Shown: piece after piece, positions 45,405 through 56,525 of the stretch
Numbering within the stretch: the first letter of the stretch is position 1
Layout: each line of letters starts with the position of its first letter
NCBI RefSeq assembly: GCF_040436345.1
Contig: NC_133215.1
Span: forward strand, 24,417,806-24,481,805
Direction of reading: 5' to 3'
Origin: Pagrus major
Taxonomy: Eukaryota; Chordata; Actinopteri; Spariformes; Sparidae
Length of the DNA stretch: 64,000 nt
Program-made: the position numbers and the translations under genes
The notes under the pieces: generated by a model
Told to the model about the DNA's origin: nothing
The model's input: the letters and a program-made list of their open reading frames with translations, nothing else
Databases searched by the model: none

Positions 45405-47136
45405 GACTGGCAAAACAATCGGGGATGAATTACCCAGGTCTAGCCTAGCCCAACTTACCGGGAGACTATAAGGTTGCTTACGCAAGTTCAGAGGTCAGAG
45501 GTCAGGGGTGTTGGTAATTAATAGCTTAAATGAATTTAAATGTGGACCAAAAATATGTTTCAATTTGGATTATACAGAGTTTCGATTATCCAGTTGGGTG
45601 TGTTACTGGGATTTTATAAATTTAACGTGCACAAATATAATTTTGGTAACCTCACAACCTCAGAGCAGACAAAGGAACCACTGATCTAGTGTATAGTGAA
45701 AATAGAAGTGGTCCTAGTAATGAGCCTTGAGGGACACCAGTTTCCAGAAAGCAGGGTTTGGACAAGGAGTAATTCCATATGACCTGAAAGGTGCGATTTG
45801 TCAGGTATGATGTGAACAAAGTTAGAGCAGAGTCAGCAATGCCAAGTTCAGCCAGAGTGGAGAGGAGGATTTGGTGGCTGACTGTGTCAAACGAAGAAGA
45901 TAGGTCGAGGAGAATGAGGACAGATGAGTGGGACGAGGCTCTGGCGACTCAGTCACTGTGAGGAGGGCCGTCTCAGTGGAATGGGCAGTCCTGAAGCCTG
46001 ACTGGCTGGGGTCAAGGAGGTCGTTTTGTGAAAGATAGGAGGACAGTTGGTTGTAGATGGTGCGTTCCAGGGTTTTAGAGAGGAATGAAAGAAGAGATAC
46101 AGGTCTGTAGTTTTGGATGTCAGCTGAGCCACATTAGGGTGGGTTTCTTTAGGAGTGGCTTTACTGTAGCTGTCTTTAAAGGAGCTGGAATACGACCTGA
46201 AGTGAGGGAGGAGTTGATCAGGGTGGTGAGGAATGGCAAGATATCGTGCGAGATGTCTTGGAGAAGGGAGGAGGGAATCGGGTCAAGGGAACAGGTGGTG
46301 GCACAGTTAGACATAACTAGTGTGTGAACATCTTCAGAGGAGAGAGGGCTGAAGCAGGTAAGGCCATCAGAGGTGAGAGTTTGGGGAGGTGCTTTCTGGA
46401 TGGGCATATGAGTAAATGAGGAGCTTATGTCTTTTACTTTCTTGGTAAAGTAAGTTGCAAAGTCATCAGCAGTGAGGGAGGAAGGGAGGGTAGGAGGGGT
46501 GAGGAGGGAAGAAAACATGGATAATTGTTTCCTGGGGTTGAAGACAGAGGAGTTGATCTTTGACAGGTAGAGGGCAGATTTGCCTGCTGACACAGTTGAG
46601 GTGAAGTCAGAGAGGAGGTGGTGGTAGTGAGCAAGGTCATCAGGATGATGTGATTTTTTTCCATTGTCTCTCTGCTGCTCGTAACAGCGGCCTATTGGTT
46701 CGCAGAGATTCAGACAGTCAGGGAGGGGGCGGAGATGATCGTGCTGGTCGGGAGGTGAGGGGACAGAGAGCGTCTAAAGAGGAGGAGAAGGAGGATAACA
46801 GAGTGGAGGAGGCTTCCTCGTGGACATTAGAGAGAATTGTTCTGTAATTATTGTTTATTTACTGATGAAGTCCTGCTTTTTAGTACATAGTTGCTACAAA
46901 CTCACCATCTGCATCTGTTCCCAGGATACTATTCTTATACATCATACTTAAATACTGCTTGAATTTTATGTTTAAAATGAATGAAAAGACAACTGAAAGG
47001 GTTCAGTTGTCTTTTTTTGTTTTACTTTTCAAAACTACACAGTAAATCAGGCTTGCTTTAGATGTATGAATGAATGAATATAATGAAAATAAATTAATCT
47101 GCTTGTGTTACATATTATTTATTGTGTTCATTACAG

Positions 47137-47171
47137 AAGTCAGACAAACCCGCTCTCAGTCCAGAAGATGA
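47137..47171 (+). pseudogene. Orphan NSMCE1 exon 8, unit C
   Basis: Acceptor CATTACAG and the 35-base terminal coding exon to TGA are unchanged, followed by an AATAAA near 47276. Exons 6 and 7 are missing in this unit. Confidence 0.75.
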
Positions 47172-48029
47172 GGACTTCAGCACCAAATGTGTTTTTGTTT
47201 TAATTTTAACTTTAACATACCTTTGTAATAAACCAAATTGTTAATATAAATGTCTTTGTTGTTATTTTTACAAAAATAAATGAGAATGTGTTCCACTCAA
47301 ATGTCTTTATTATGTTTATTCACATGCAATCATCTTCAACAAACAAAGCCAATGCAGATTCTTATCGTGGTGTTTTAAACATTATCTGAAAAGAAACAAA
47401 CACTTAGACGCAGAGTAATTGTCCACCAGATTGTTCCCTTCTGTATACTGCTTTGAGCTCAATTGTCAAGAACATCATGAAGCTCAAAATGTAATATTAA
47501 AATATACATGATGACATTTGTTTTATCTCTGCATAAGACGCAGCTTGTTTCATCTGTCAGAATTCTCTCTTCAACTAGATTCTTGATCTGACAGAAAGCA
47601 GGTCTTATTATCAAGAGCATTAATAGTTTTACAAACCAGGGGAAACATGAAGTTTGCTCTCATTTCCTCTCAAGAGTGAATATGGTTTCCACATTAGTTT
47701 TGTAATTCTGCTGAACCCTCGTGTATGATTTACACATCACCTTGATCAGTTTTCTTTGTACATGGAATCACTGACAACAATAATGAACATCATCAAACAT
47801 CCAACTTCAGAAATGCTTCACATTTTCTGCCCCCTAAACACTTGGATGACATGAGGTAATGCAGTTAGGCAGCCTTTATTTCTTCAACTATATAGAGAAA
47901 AATAACTTTTGTAGAGTCTTTGTCATTAAATTCTAATGTGTGTTGTTTATAATCTAAAGACGGTGTTTGTCACTTGACCTCTCAGGAGCTCAGCATGTTC
48001 AGCCTGTTGTGGTCCACACAGGTTAAGAA

Positions 48030-48388
48030 TTAAAGGTGCACTATGTAGTTTTGGGGAAAGAAATTTTAATCAGAAGAGAAAGATCATTGATTTTTTTATG
48101 CCTAAACAAACTCTCCTCGTTTTCATGACTGAATAAACTGAATAAACAAACGGACCTTAAAGGACAACACAATTTCATACTGTTTTACTTTGTTTATATT
48201 TGGCTGACCCTGCCACCTTTCTAGCTTCAAACAGTGTTCTGGGGACCTTATTTTCCTGAGAACAGCTTGTTTATTCACTTATGGAAAAGATATATATTTC
48301 TGAGTTTGTATTATTACCTCATTAATATTGTAAATATTTCAATTCTGAGTTTGAATTACTTCTCCAAAACTACATAGTGCCCCTTTAA
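48030..48388. mobile_element. TTAA-flanked MITE, unit C
   Basis: Same element and position as in units A and B, with both inverted ends and TTAA edges intact. Confidence 0.75.
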
Positions 48389-48865
48389 AGGTATAAAGTT
48401 ATAATCTACGTAAAGGCTGAAGGAAATGGCTGTAAACTTGTGCAGTTTTGAATATTCAAAAGATTACTTTGGTTAAATCAACTAATAGTTTGACTAATAG
48501 TTTAACAGAAAATAGCGGGAAAAGAGCTTATTACAATTTCCTCAAACCTAAAATGACATTCAATTTCCATTATTTGTGATATTAGCTATCTTAGATATTC
48601 AGTATGCCATAATGTAACATAAAAGAAAGCAGAAAATTTTAACTTTTATGAGGCTTAAACTACCAAGTGTTATTGCTTCATATTTTTTGATTTTTCAGCT
48701 CTGATTTACATCTGTGCTGAGTACTAACAGTCCAACAGACTAGCATGCTGTTTCAAGAGGGAAATGTAAAATATGAAATCAAACACCCAACCGTATGTCA
48801 CATGCTGCATATAGGTTTTTAAATGACAGACGGCTGTTTCATTATTGTTACTGGAGAAAGTGACT

Positions 48866-49858
48866 TTAAAGTATATTTGCCTGAGAGGAATCCTGCTCTA
48901 GTATCCTCAGGGTGACAATGAACTTAATAGCTTTCCTAAACCACGGGTAGAAAAATGCGTATATGAGAGGGTTCAAACAAGAGTTAAAATAAAGCAGCCA
49001 GGACACGATGGCCCAGTATGAAGTACTATTTGAGATGTCCTGTCCTGCCAGAGAGGGGTAGTAATATGGACAGAAGGTCATCAGAAACACCAGTATGACA
49101 ATACCCAGAGTCCTGGCTGCTTTTTTCTCTGATTTCTTTGCAGTGACTGTAACCGTACCGCCTGCAATGACTGTAACATGAGACTGCATGGCTCGAGCCT
49201 GAGACACTGCCACAATAAACACCCTCATGTACAGAACAATGATGACTGAACACGGACCGATGAACGTGAACACGAGGTCGATGGTTCCTGGGACGTAGTT
49301 GATCACCACCAAACACTCCCCGTGACAGGAGTTGTGTCTGTCCGGCCGCCTGAGCTGGTCCTTTAGAATCAGCCCGTTGTAGAGGAGTGAGCAGGCCCAG
49401 CACACACACACACACACCTCCACTCTGCTGCGAGTGATTTTGTTGGGGTAGTGCAGAGGATGACAAATAGCTACATAGCGGTCGATGGATATGAGCACCA
49501 TGTTCCCCACAGAGGCTGAGGTGAGGATGAAGCTGAAAATGTAAGACAGAGTGCACATAAGATCGCCCAGCAGCCAGCAGGTTTCTATGAAGCGCGACAT
49601 CTCCACCGGCATCACCAGCAGCCCCACCAGCAGGTCGGAGATGGCCAGGGAGAGCAGGAGCAGGTTGGTGGGCGTGTGGAGCTGTCTGAAGTGGGAGATG
49701 GAGATGATAACGAGCAGGTTGAGAGCCACAGTGAGCACTGTGATGTAGGAGAACAGAGTGTAGAGGAAGACGGCCTCAGAGCGAGGACGCTTTAAACCCC
49801 TGCAGGACAAGTTCAGGAGCTCAGGGAAGCAGAGCTCGGCTCGCTCCAGGCCCTCCAT
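48866..49858 (-). CDS. taar: Trace amine-associated receptor, copy C
   Basis: 330 aa from the ATG of MEGLERAELCF; an upstream open extension starts with GTG and is not used. TM7 signature, DRY and D194 (5.42) intact; 3.32 is S109. Own changes: LLNLSC near the glycosylation site, FSYITV in TM1, VEMSRFIETCW, CTLSYIFSFIL in TM3 and VPGTIDLVF at the TM5 start. It shares HPLHYP and Y290 with copy B, but CFPELL and KDQLRR with copy D. Likely functional. Confidence 0.93.
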   Translation of the reverse strand: MEGLERAELCFPELLNLSCRGLKRPRSEAVFLYTLFSYITVLTVALNLLVIISISHFRQLHTPTNLLLLSLAISDLLVGLLVMPVEMSRFIETCWLLGDLMCTLSYIFSFILTSASVGNMVLISIDRYVAICHPLHYPNKITRSRVEVCVCVCWACSLLYNGLILKDQLRRPDRHNSCHGECLVVINYVPGTIDLVFTFIGPCSVIIVLYMRVFIVAVSQARAMQSHVTVIAGGTVTVTAKKSEKKAARTLGIVILVFLMTFCPYYYPSLAGQDISNSTSYWAIVSWLLYFNSCLNPLIYAFFYPWFRKAIKFIVTLRILEQDSSQANIL

Positions 49859-50162
49859 CGTCTGCCACTGAGGGGAGGTGATGGCCTGAACCTGCTGAGC
49901 TCCAGCAGCTCTCTGATCGTACCAGACATGGTGCAGCTCTGTTATCTCCTCCACAACTGCCCAGTCTTCCTCTTCATCACTGTCTTCTGTCAGCCTGTTC
50001 TTTGTTCCTTTAATTTCTCCTCATCTCCCTCACCCCTCCCTCACTTATTCCACCCTCCCTCCTTCCCTTTCAATCCCACTGATACTTGATGCAACATATT
50101 TGTCTCATGCAACAGATGGATAACTTTTCTGGAAAGTTTGTTTGAGTCACATCAACTTACCT

Positions 50163-50325
50163 TAAAGGTCCATGCTGTAGGATTTTGGGGGATTCGCCAT
50201 GTTTAGTGCCACAGTAGGTTCACCTACACGGTTCGACCGGGAGAGTTAGGGGAGCAGTGTTCAGTTGGTTGCGATCTGCAACCTCACTGCTAGATGCCAC
50301 TTAATCCTTCACACAGGACCTTTGA
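50163..50325. mobile_element. AAAGGTCC MITE, unit C
   Basis: Same site and ends as the unit A element. Confidence 0.65.
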
Positions 50326-51389
50326 AGCCTTGAGGGGATCAGTGTCTGTTATCTGGGCATGTCAGTAATCAACAGACACGAGCTAAGGCAACATTACTGC
50401 AATGGTTGACTGACTAAGGGCATAACTAGACTCAAGCAGCAACTCGAAACAACAGTTTTTATATATTTGACAAGTACAAGAACAAAACCGCAGCAGTGGA
50501 ACTGAAGTCTCTTCTGACCTTTAGACCTGGATACGGCGGCGACACTCAGCCTTGCTTCCAATTTTGCCCAGTGGCCACTTGCAGTATTGTAGTAAAAAAA
50601 TTCCCTTGCAGCCCTTTCCCCGTAGATCACCATTATAAAAGAGACGTCTGTAGAATAGTAGGAACAGCACAAATAGGAACGATCAGATTAATGATTTCTG
50701 ATTTCTGTGTAGCTGCTTCAGTTTCAGGCCTGGTATTGTTCATGCCGGATCACTCTTACTGGGACACTTAAGTACATTAGTACCATCGTTAATGTTGTTA
50801 GTAACATACCTGTATGTGCACTCCCTACTGTGACAAGCCAAAATGTCTGCTGTGAAAAGGGCTGATTAAGCTGATTTAGCAAAACTACCAAAATACCAAA
50901 ATACTTAAGAACTTCTGTCAGGTCCACAATGGTTTAAATACATCTGTTTATATCTTCACTGTAATGCTGAATGATATACAGAACGGCTCTTTCTGATATG
51001 CATCCTCTCTAAAACAGTTCCACGCACAGTTGGATTTACTTCCCTCTTCTCTATCTGCTGTATCGTTGTAAGTTTTTCTTCTCGCTCGCCTGTGGTAACT
51101 TACTTTTCACAAACAACTACATCCATGTTTTCTGCCCCAGCTACATGTGGGACAAGGGGATATGGTTGCATCATGTGTTGATGTTAAAGTGTGCTTATTA
51201 ACACCTTTGAGTGGAATTCAGTTGTGGGTTAATGTGTCAAACATTATTACAAGTGTCCCTCTGGTGCACAACACAGGTATCAGCAATAGGGTCTGTTTTT
51301 TTCATGTTGAAACTAATGTATCCTCTGAGGTACTGACATGTTTGATGAGTTCCTGTGTGTGTCAGTCTGAAATAATATCTAAACAAAAC

Positions 51390-52032
51390 TTAAAGGGGCA
51401 ATTTGTGTGATATAGCCAAATGTTTCAGTTTAAAACACTCAAAGAATGAATGAAAATTATGAACTGAATGTGAAGAAACAAAAGTGTTGATGTCAAAGAC
51501 ATTGATGTTGTAGAGATGTCTACTGAAGTTAGCGTGCCAGTGGACTATCCCCGGCCTGCCCTGTCTCCTAATACTCTCTGTACCAGCAGGAGGTGATAGT
51601 CCGACGGCCCCCGTAGTTTCAGCAGGGAGATGTAAAAGCTGCGAGTTCGTTGCTAATAGCCTAATAAGTAAAAAAAAAATAAACTCACAAAATGTCGAGA
51701 AAGGAAATATTTTACACATTTGTTCTTTAAACTGCTCAGCAGTGTATTTACTAATAATCTGCTGGAGCACAATTTGAACGCAGGGCCCTTAGTGGTAGTG
51801 GGTTGTGTTTTTATTACTGTGTTGCTGGAAGAGGGAATTTTTATCACAACTTAAATTTTGAATTTCAGGCTTTCAGGGAAAATATTTATCCTGGTTTGTT
51901 AAAGACTAATAACCTGCCTCATTTGACTTTTTGCATCGAGAGGATTCTTAAGTCTACTGTAAGATGCTTTGTTCAACTATTTTAAACCTTTGAATAAGAT
52001 CTGGGTTGAAAATCAGTGAAATTATCCTTTAA
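51390..52032. mobile_element. TTAA-flanked MITE of about 640 bp, unit C
   Basis: Counterpart of 33845-34487, with both TTAAAGG ends present. Confidence 0.55.
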
Positions 52033-52420
52033 CAATGATTCCTTGTTTAATTAGCACTGTTAATACGAGGGATGCACAATAATATTGGCACGTCTTCAGT
52101 ATCGGCTGATAGAAACCTTTAAAAGAAATATTGGCACTTGCCGAAAATGAACGTTTCTGCAGATATGACAGATGTCTCTTTCACTGTGCACACAACGCCA
52201 AGACTAAGTAGTTTGTTATCTTGCTCAATGACTGTGTTCATTTGAACAACACTATATGTCTGCATCAACCAATGGGCTATTATTGTAAGAGTAGGCATAA
52301 ATATATGTTAAATGTATTTCAACAGAGACTTGATGTTCTCTGCAGTTAGATGGAAAGAAATATCTCTGTCCGTCTTGCTCCCACTTTGTTTGTATAATTG
52401 ACTTCTTCTCATTGATTTAG

Positions 52421-53708
52421 AAACAGGGTGAATACACTTTGTCCACCAGATGTATTATCGAAATGGGGCCATACATCTGTGCAATGTATCAGGACCAGGT
52501 GAAAATGTGTCACATTTGTCGCAACATGGCTTTTCAGGTAAATTTGCATGAGCCTTTTCAGCCTTATCCCCTGTGATAAATACCTGAATGAAATACATTA
52601 CAACCACTTCTGTCATATAGAAGCCTCTAGGTGCTTGTTTCATGTAATCACTTTAAAATAGAAATGCTGTGTGTTATTACTGTGGAGAACTATGTTTTGT
52701 TTGAACTACAAGTTACATGAGTACATTCATTATTGTCACCAAGAAAATTATCCTTACCATCAATTTTGTAGCTTAAAGAAAGGGGAGTAAAAAGCCTGAA
52801 ATCAGATATATTAATGTAATAAATAAACTAAATTAAATAACTAAACTATTAGAAGCTGTCTGGAGATTAGCATCAGACGGTCAAAAGTAATTTTAGTGAG
52901 AAGAATCAAATCACTTTGGACGTCACAGACTTGCTCTTGAGCAACTACGTTAACATAAATGAGCAAGAATTCCTGTTTCCTATCTGATTAGATGTGTTTC
53001 TGCAGTACAAACAGATACGTTTCATATGTAATCAGGATGTTTGTTGGTATTTTTTTCTATCAGCTTCAGTTCTGTTTAGTTTCTACTTCCTGTGTCATGT
53101 TGAGTTGTTGCAGCTAATATGTGTCAAACCGTATTTATTCTAAATGAGTTTGCTCACAGTATTGATCTGATCGGTTTGATAAACATCTATTTTAATTTTC
53201 AGTGCCAAATTTGTGAGAATCCTTCATGTGGGATAAAAATACACAACCCATGTGTGTCCAGATACTTTAAAGGAAGATCAGAGCCGCGGTGTCCAGATTG
53301 TGATGACTTCTGGCCGCATGAAATTCCTGGTATTTATTGTTTATTTACTGATGAAGTCCTGCTTTTTAGTGCATAGTTGCTACAAAACTCACCATCTGCA
53401 TCTGTTCCCAGGATACTATTCTTATACATCATACTTAAATACTGCTTGTATTTTATGTTTAAGATGAATGCTTGAAAAAGATCATTCCACCATTACAAAT
53501 ATGTTGACAAAAAACAAAAAAGACAACTGAAAGGGTTCAGTCGTCTTTTTGTTTTGTTTTACTTTTCAAAACTACACAGTAAATCAGGCTTGCTTTAGGT
53601 GTTTGAATGAATGAATATAATGAAAATGAATTAATCTGCTTGTGTTACATATTATTTATTGTGTTCATTACAGAAGTCAGACAAACGCGCTCTCAGTCCA
53701 GAAGATGA
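52421..53708 (+). pseudogene. Orphan NSMCE1 exons 6-8, unit D
   Basis: Exon 6-like 52421-52537, exon 7-like 53203-53329, exon 8-like 53674-53708, with splice sites and frame intact to the TGA. Substitutions versus the full gene include KQGE for KRGE, EMGPYICAMY for [15 protein letters not shown] for NPTCG and CPDC for CPAC. Zinc-ligand positions are unchanged. No upstream exons or promoter. Confidence 0.8.
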
Positions 53709-54510
53709 GGACTTCAGCACCAAATGTGTTTTTGTTTTCTTAAAACTGTTTATTAATTTTAACATACCTTTGTCATAAACCAAATTGTTATTATAAATGT
53801 CTTTGTTGTTATTTTTACAAAAATAAATGAGAATGTGTTCCACTCAAATGTCTTTATCATGTTTATTCACATGCAATAATCTTCAACAAACAAAGCCAAT
53901 GCAGATTCTTATCGTGGTGTTTTAAACATTATCTGAAAAGAAACAAACACTTAGACGCAGAGTAATTGTCCTCTAGATTGTTCCCTTCTGTGTACTGCTT
54001 TGAGCTCAATTGTCAAGAACATCATGAAGCTCAAAATGTAATAGTAAAATATACATGATGACATTTGTTTTATCTCTGCATAAGACGCAGCTTGTTTCAT
54101 CTGTCTGAATTCTCTCTTTAACTAGATTCTTGATCTGACAGAAAGCAGGTCTTATTATCACAAGAGCATTAATAGTTTTACAAACCAGGGGAGACATGAA
54201 GTTTGCTCTCATTTCCTCTCAAGAGTGAATATGGTTTCCACATTAGTTTTGTAATTCTGCTGAACCCTCGTGTATGATTTACACATCACCTTGATCAGTT
54301 TTCTTTGTACATGGAATCACTGACAACAATAATGAACATCATCAAACATCCAACTTAAGAAATGCTTCACATTTCCTGCCCCCTAAACACTTGGATGACA
54401 TGAGGTAATGCAGTTAGGCAGCTTTTATTTCTTCAACTATATAGAGAAAAATAACTTTTGTAGAGTCTTTGTCCCTAAATGTGTGTTGTTTATAATCTAA
54501 AGACATAGAT

Positions 54511-54600
54511 GTATTATTACCTCATTAATATTGTAAATATTTAATTCTGAGTTTGAATTACTTCTCCAAAGCTACATAGTGCCCCTTTAAAGGTATAAAG
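54511..54600. mobile_element. Truncated TTAA MITE, unit D
   Basis: Only the right end (GCTACATAGTGCCCCTTTAA) and some interior remain. A deletion removed the left three quarters together with adjoining sequence. Confidence 0.65.
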
Positions 54601-55069
54601 TTATAGTCTACGTAAAAGCTGAAGGAAATGGCTGTAAACTTGTACAGTTTTGAATATTCAAAAGATTACTTTGGTTAAGTCAACTAATAGTTTGACTAAT
54701 AGTTTAACAGAAAATAGCGGGAGAAAAAAGCTTTTTACAATTTCTTCAAACCTAAAATGACATTCAATTTCCATTATTTGTGATATTAGCTGTCTTAGAT
54801 ATTCAGTATGCCATAATGTAACATAAAAGAAAGCAGAAAATTTTAACTTTTATGAGGCTTAAACTACCAAGTGTTATTGCTTCATATTTTTTGATTTTTC
54901 AGCTCTGATTTACATCTGTGCTGAGTACTAACAGTCCAACAGACTAGCAGGCTGTTTAAAGAGGGAAATGTAAAATGTGAAATCAAACACCCAACCGTAT
55001 GTCACATGCTGCATATAGGTTTTTAAATGACAGACAGCAGTTTCATTATTGTTACTGGAGAAAGTGACT

Positions 55070-56059
55070 TTAAAGTATATTTGCCTGAGAGGAATACTGC
55101 TCTAGTATCCTCAGGGTGACAATGAACTTAATAGCTTTCCTAAACCACGGGTAGAAAAATGCATATATGAGAGGGTTCAAACAAGAGTTAAACAACAGCC
55201 AGGACACGATGACCCAGTATGAAGTACTGTTTGAGATGTCCTGTCCTGCCAGAGAGGGGTAGTAATATGGACAGAAGGTCATCAGAAACACCAGTATGAC
55301 AATACCCAGAGTCCTGGCTGCTTTTTTCTCTGATTTCTTTGCAGTGACTGTAACCGTACCGCCTGCAATGACTGTAACATGAGACTGCATGGCTCGAGCC
55401 TGAGACACTGCCACAATAAACACCCTCATGTACAGAACAATGATGACTGAACACGGACCGATGAACGTGAACACGAGGTCGATAGTTCCTGAGACGTAGT
55501 TGATCACTACCAAACACTCCCCGTGACAGGAGTTGTGTCTGTCCGGCCGCCTGAGCTGGTCCTTTAGAATCAGCCCGTTGTAGAGGAGTGAGCAGGCCCA
55601 GCACACACACACACACACCTCCACTCTGCTGCGAGTGATTTCGTTGGGGTACTGCAGAGGATGACAAATAGCTACATAGCGGTCAATGGATATGAGCACC
55701 ATGTTCCCCACAGAGGCTGAGGTGAGGATGAAGCTGATAATGTAATATAGAGCACACATGAGATCGCCCAGCAGCCAGCAGGATTCTATGAAGCACATCA
55801 TCTCCACCGGCATCACCAGCAGCCCCACCAGCAGGTCGGAGATGGCCAGGGAGAGCAGGAGCAGGTTGGTGGGCGTGTGGAGCTGTCTGAAGTGGGAGAT
55901 GGAGATGATAACGAGCAGGTTGAGAGCCACAGTGAGCACTGTGATGCAGGAGAACAGAGTGTAGAGGAAGACGGTCTCAGAGCGAGGACGCTTTAAACCC
56001 CTGCAGGACGAGTTCAGGAGCTCAGGGAAGCAGAGCTCGGCTCGCTCCATGCCCTCCAT
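55070..56059 (-). CDS. taar: Trace amine-associated receptor, copy D (one residue shorter in TM7)
   Basis: 329 aa from the ATG of MEGMERAELC. DRY, C102, D194 (5.42) and the TM7 signature are present; 3.32 is S109. One residue is lost in TM7 just before NSCLNP (SWLLFNSC for SWLLFFNSC), shifting the helix register against position 7.43. TM2-TM3 resembles copy A (VEMMCFIESCW, CALYYIISFIL). Other changes are YPNEI, SETVFL and EQYSS. The frame is open, but function is less certain than for A-C. Confidence 0.9.
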   Translation of the reverse strand: MEGMERAELCFPELLNSSCRGLKRPRSETVFLYTLFSCITVLTVALNLLVIISISHFRQLHTPTNLLLLSLAISDLLVGLLVMPVEMMCFIESCWLLGDLMCALYYIISFILTSASVGNMVLISIDRYVAICHPLQYPNEITRSRVEVCVCVCWACSLLYNGLILKDQLRRPDRHNSCHGECLVVINYVSGTIDLVFTFIGPCSVIIVLYMRVFIVAVSQARAMQSHVTVIAGGTVTVTAKKSEKKAARTLGIVILVFLMTFCPYYYPSLAGQDISNSTSYWVIVSWLLFNSCLNPLIYAFFYPWFRKAIKFIVTLRILEQYSSQANIL

Positions 56060-56361
56060 CGTCTGCTACTGAGGGGAGGTGATGACCTGAACTTGCTGAG
56101 CTCCAGCAGCTCTCTGATCGTACCAGACATGGTGCAGCTCTGTTATCTCCTCCACGACTGCCCAGTCATCCTCTTCATCACTGTCTTCTGTCAGCCCGTT
56201 CTTTGTTTCTTTAATTTCTCCTCATCTCCCTCACCCCTCCCTCACTTATTCCACCCTCCCTCCTTCCCTTTCAATCCCACTGATACTTGATGCAACACAT
56301 TTGTCTCATGCAACAGATGGATAACTTTTCTGTAAGTTTTATTGAGTCATAGCAACTTACT

Positions 56362-56525
56362 TTAAAGGTCCATGCTGTAGGATTTTGGGGGATTCACCAT
56401 GTTTTACCGCCACCGTAGGTTCATCTACACGCTTTGACTGGGAGAGTTAGGGGAGCAGTGTTCAGTTGGTTGCGATCTGCAACCTCACTGCTAGATGCCA
56501 CTTAATCCTTCACACAGGACCTTTG
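56362..56525. mobile_element. AAAGGTCC MITE, unit D
   Basis: Same site and ends as in units A and C. Confidence 0.65.

Larger units (their letters stand above)
42030..45683 (-). mobile_element. hAT transposon (ZBED/SCAND3-like), unit B
   Basis: Terminal repeats CAGTGGTTCC at 42030 and GGAACCACTG ending 45683, flanked by an exact 8-bp target duplication ATCTAGTG (42022-42029 and 45684-45691), diagnostic of hAT. Length 3.65 kb, including a nested 925-bp TTAA MITE. It is inserted in the LINE RT region, whose sequence resumes on the other side. Confidence 0.93.
34830..46845. repeat. Segmental duplication unit B
   Basis: Second unit: orphan NSMCE1 exons 6-8, TTAA MITE, TAAR copy B, LINE interrupted by a probable solo LTR and a hAT element. 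It ends inside the LINE endonuclease region, where it is fused to NSMCE1 intron 7 of unit C near 46846; the remainder of the unit is deleted. Confidence 0.85.
40187..46845 (-). mobile_element. L2/Maui-like LINE, unit B, with nested insertions
   Basis: Same LINE insertion as in unit A (same left flank and ATTTAC tail). LINE sequence occupies about 40187-40326, 41147-42029 and 45684-46845. The middle part keeps RT segments RIRDDGTGL, GLPASVTKLLQRIQNAA and DLSVTVEDITVSPSSTARNL. The right part keeps FLTTLINSSLTSGRIPAPLK. The 5' (right) end is cut at the junction with unit C. Defective. Confidence 0.85.
46846..52373. repeat. Segmental duplication unit C (shortest)
   Basis: Starts inside NSMCE1 intron 7 at a fusion with the LINE of unit B, then exon 8 copy (47137-47171), TTAA MITE (48030-48388) and TAAR copy C. 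It jumps near 50657 from the TAAR upstream spacer to sequence equivalent to 33128 in unit A, so it has lost the LINE and the unidentified ORF. Confidence 0.85.
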
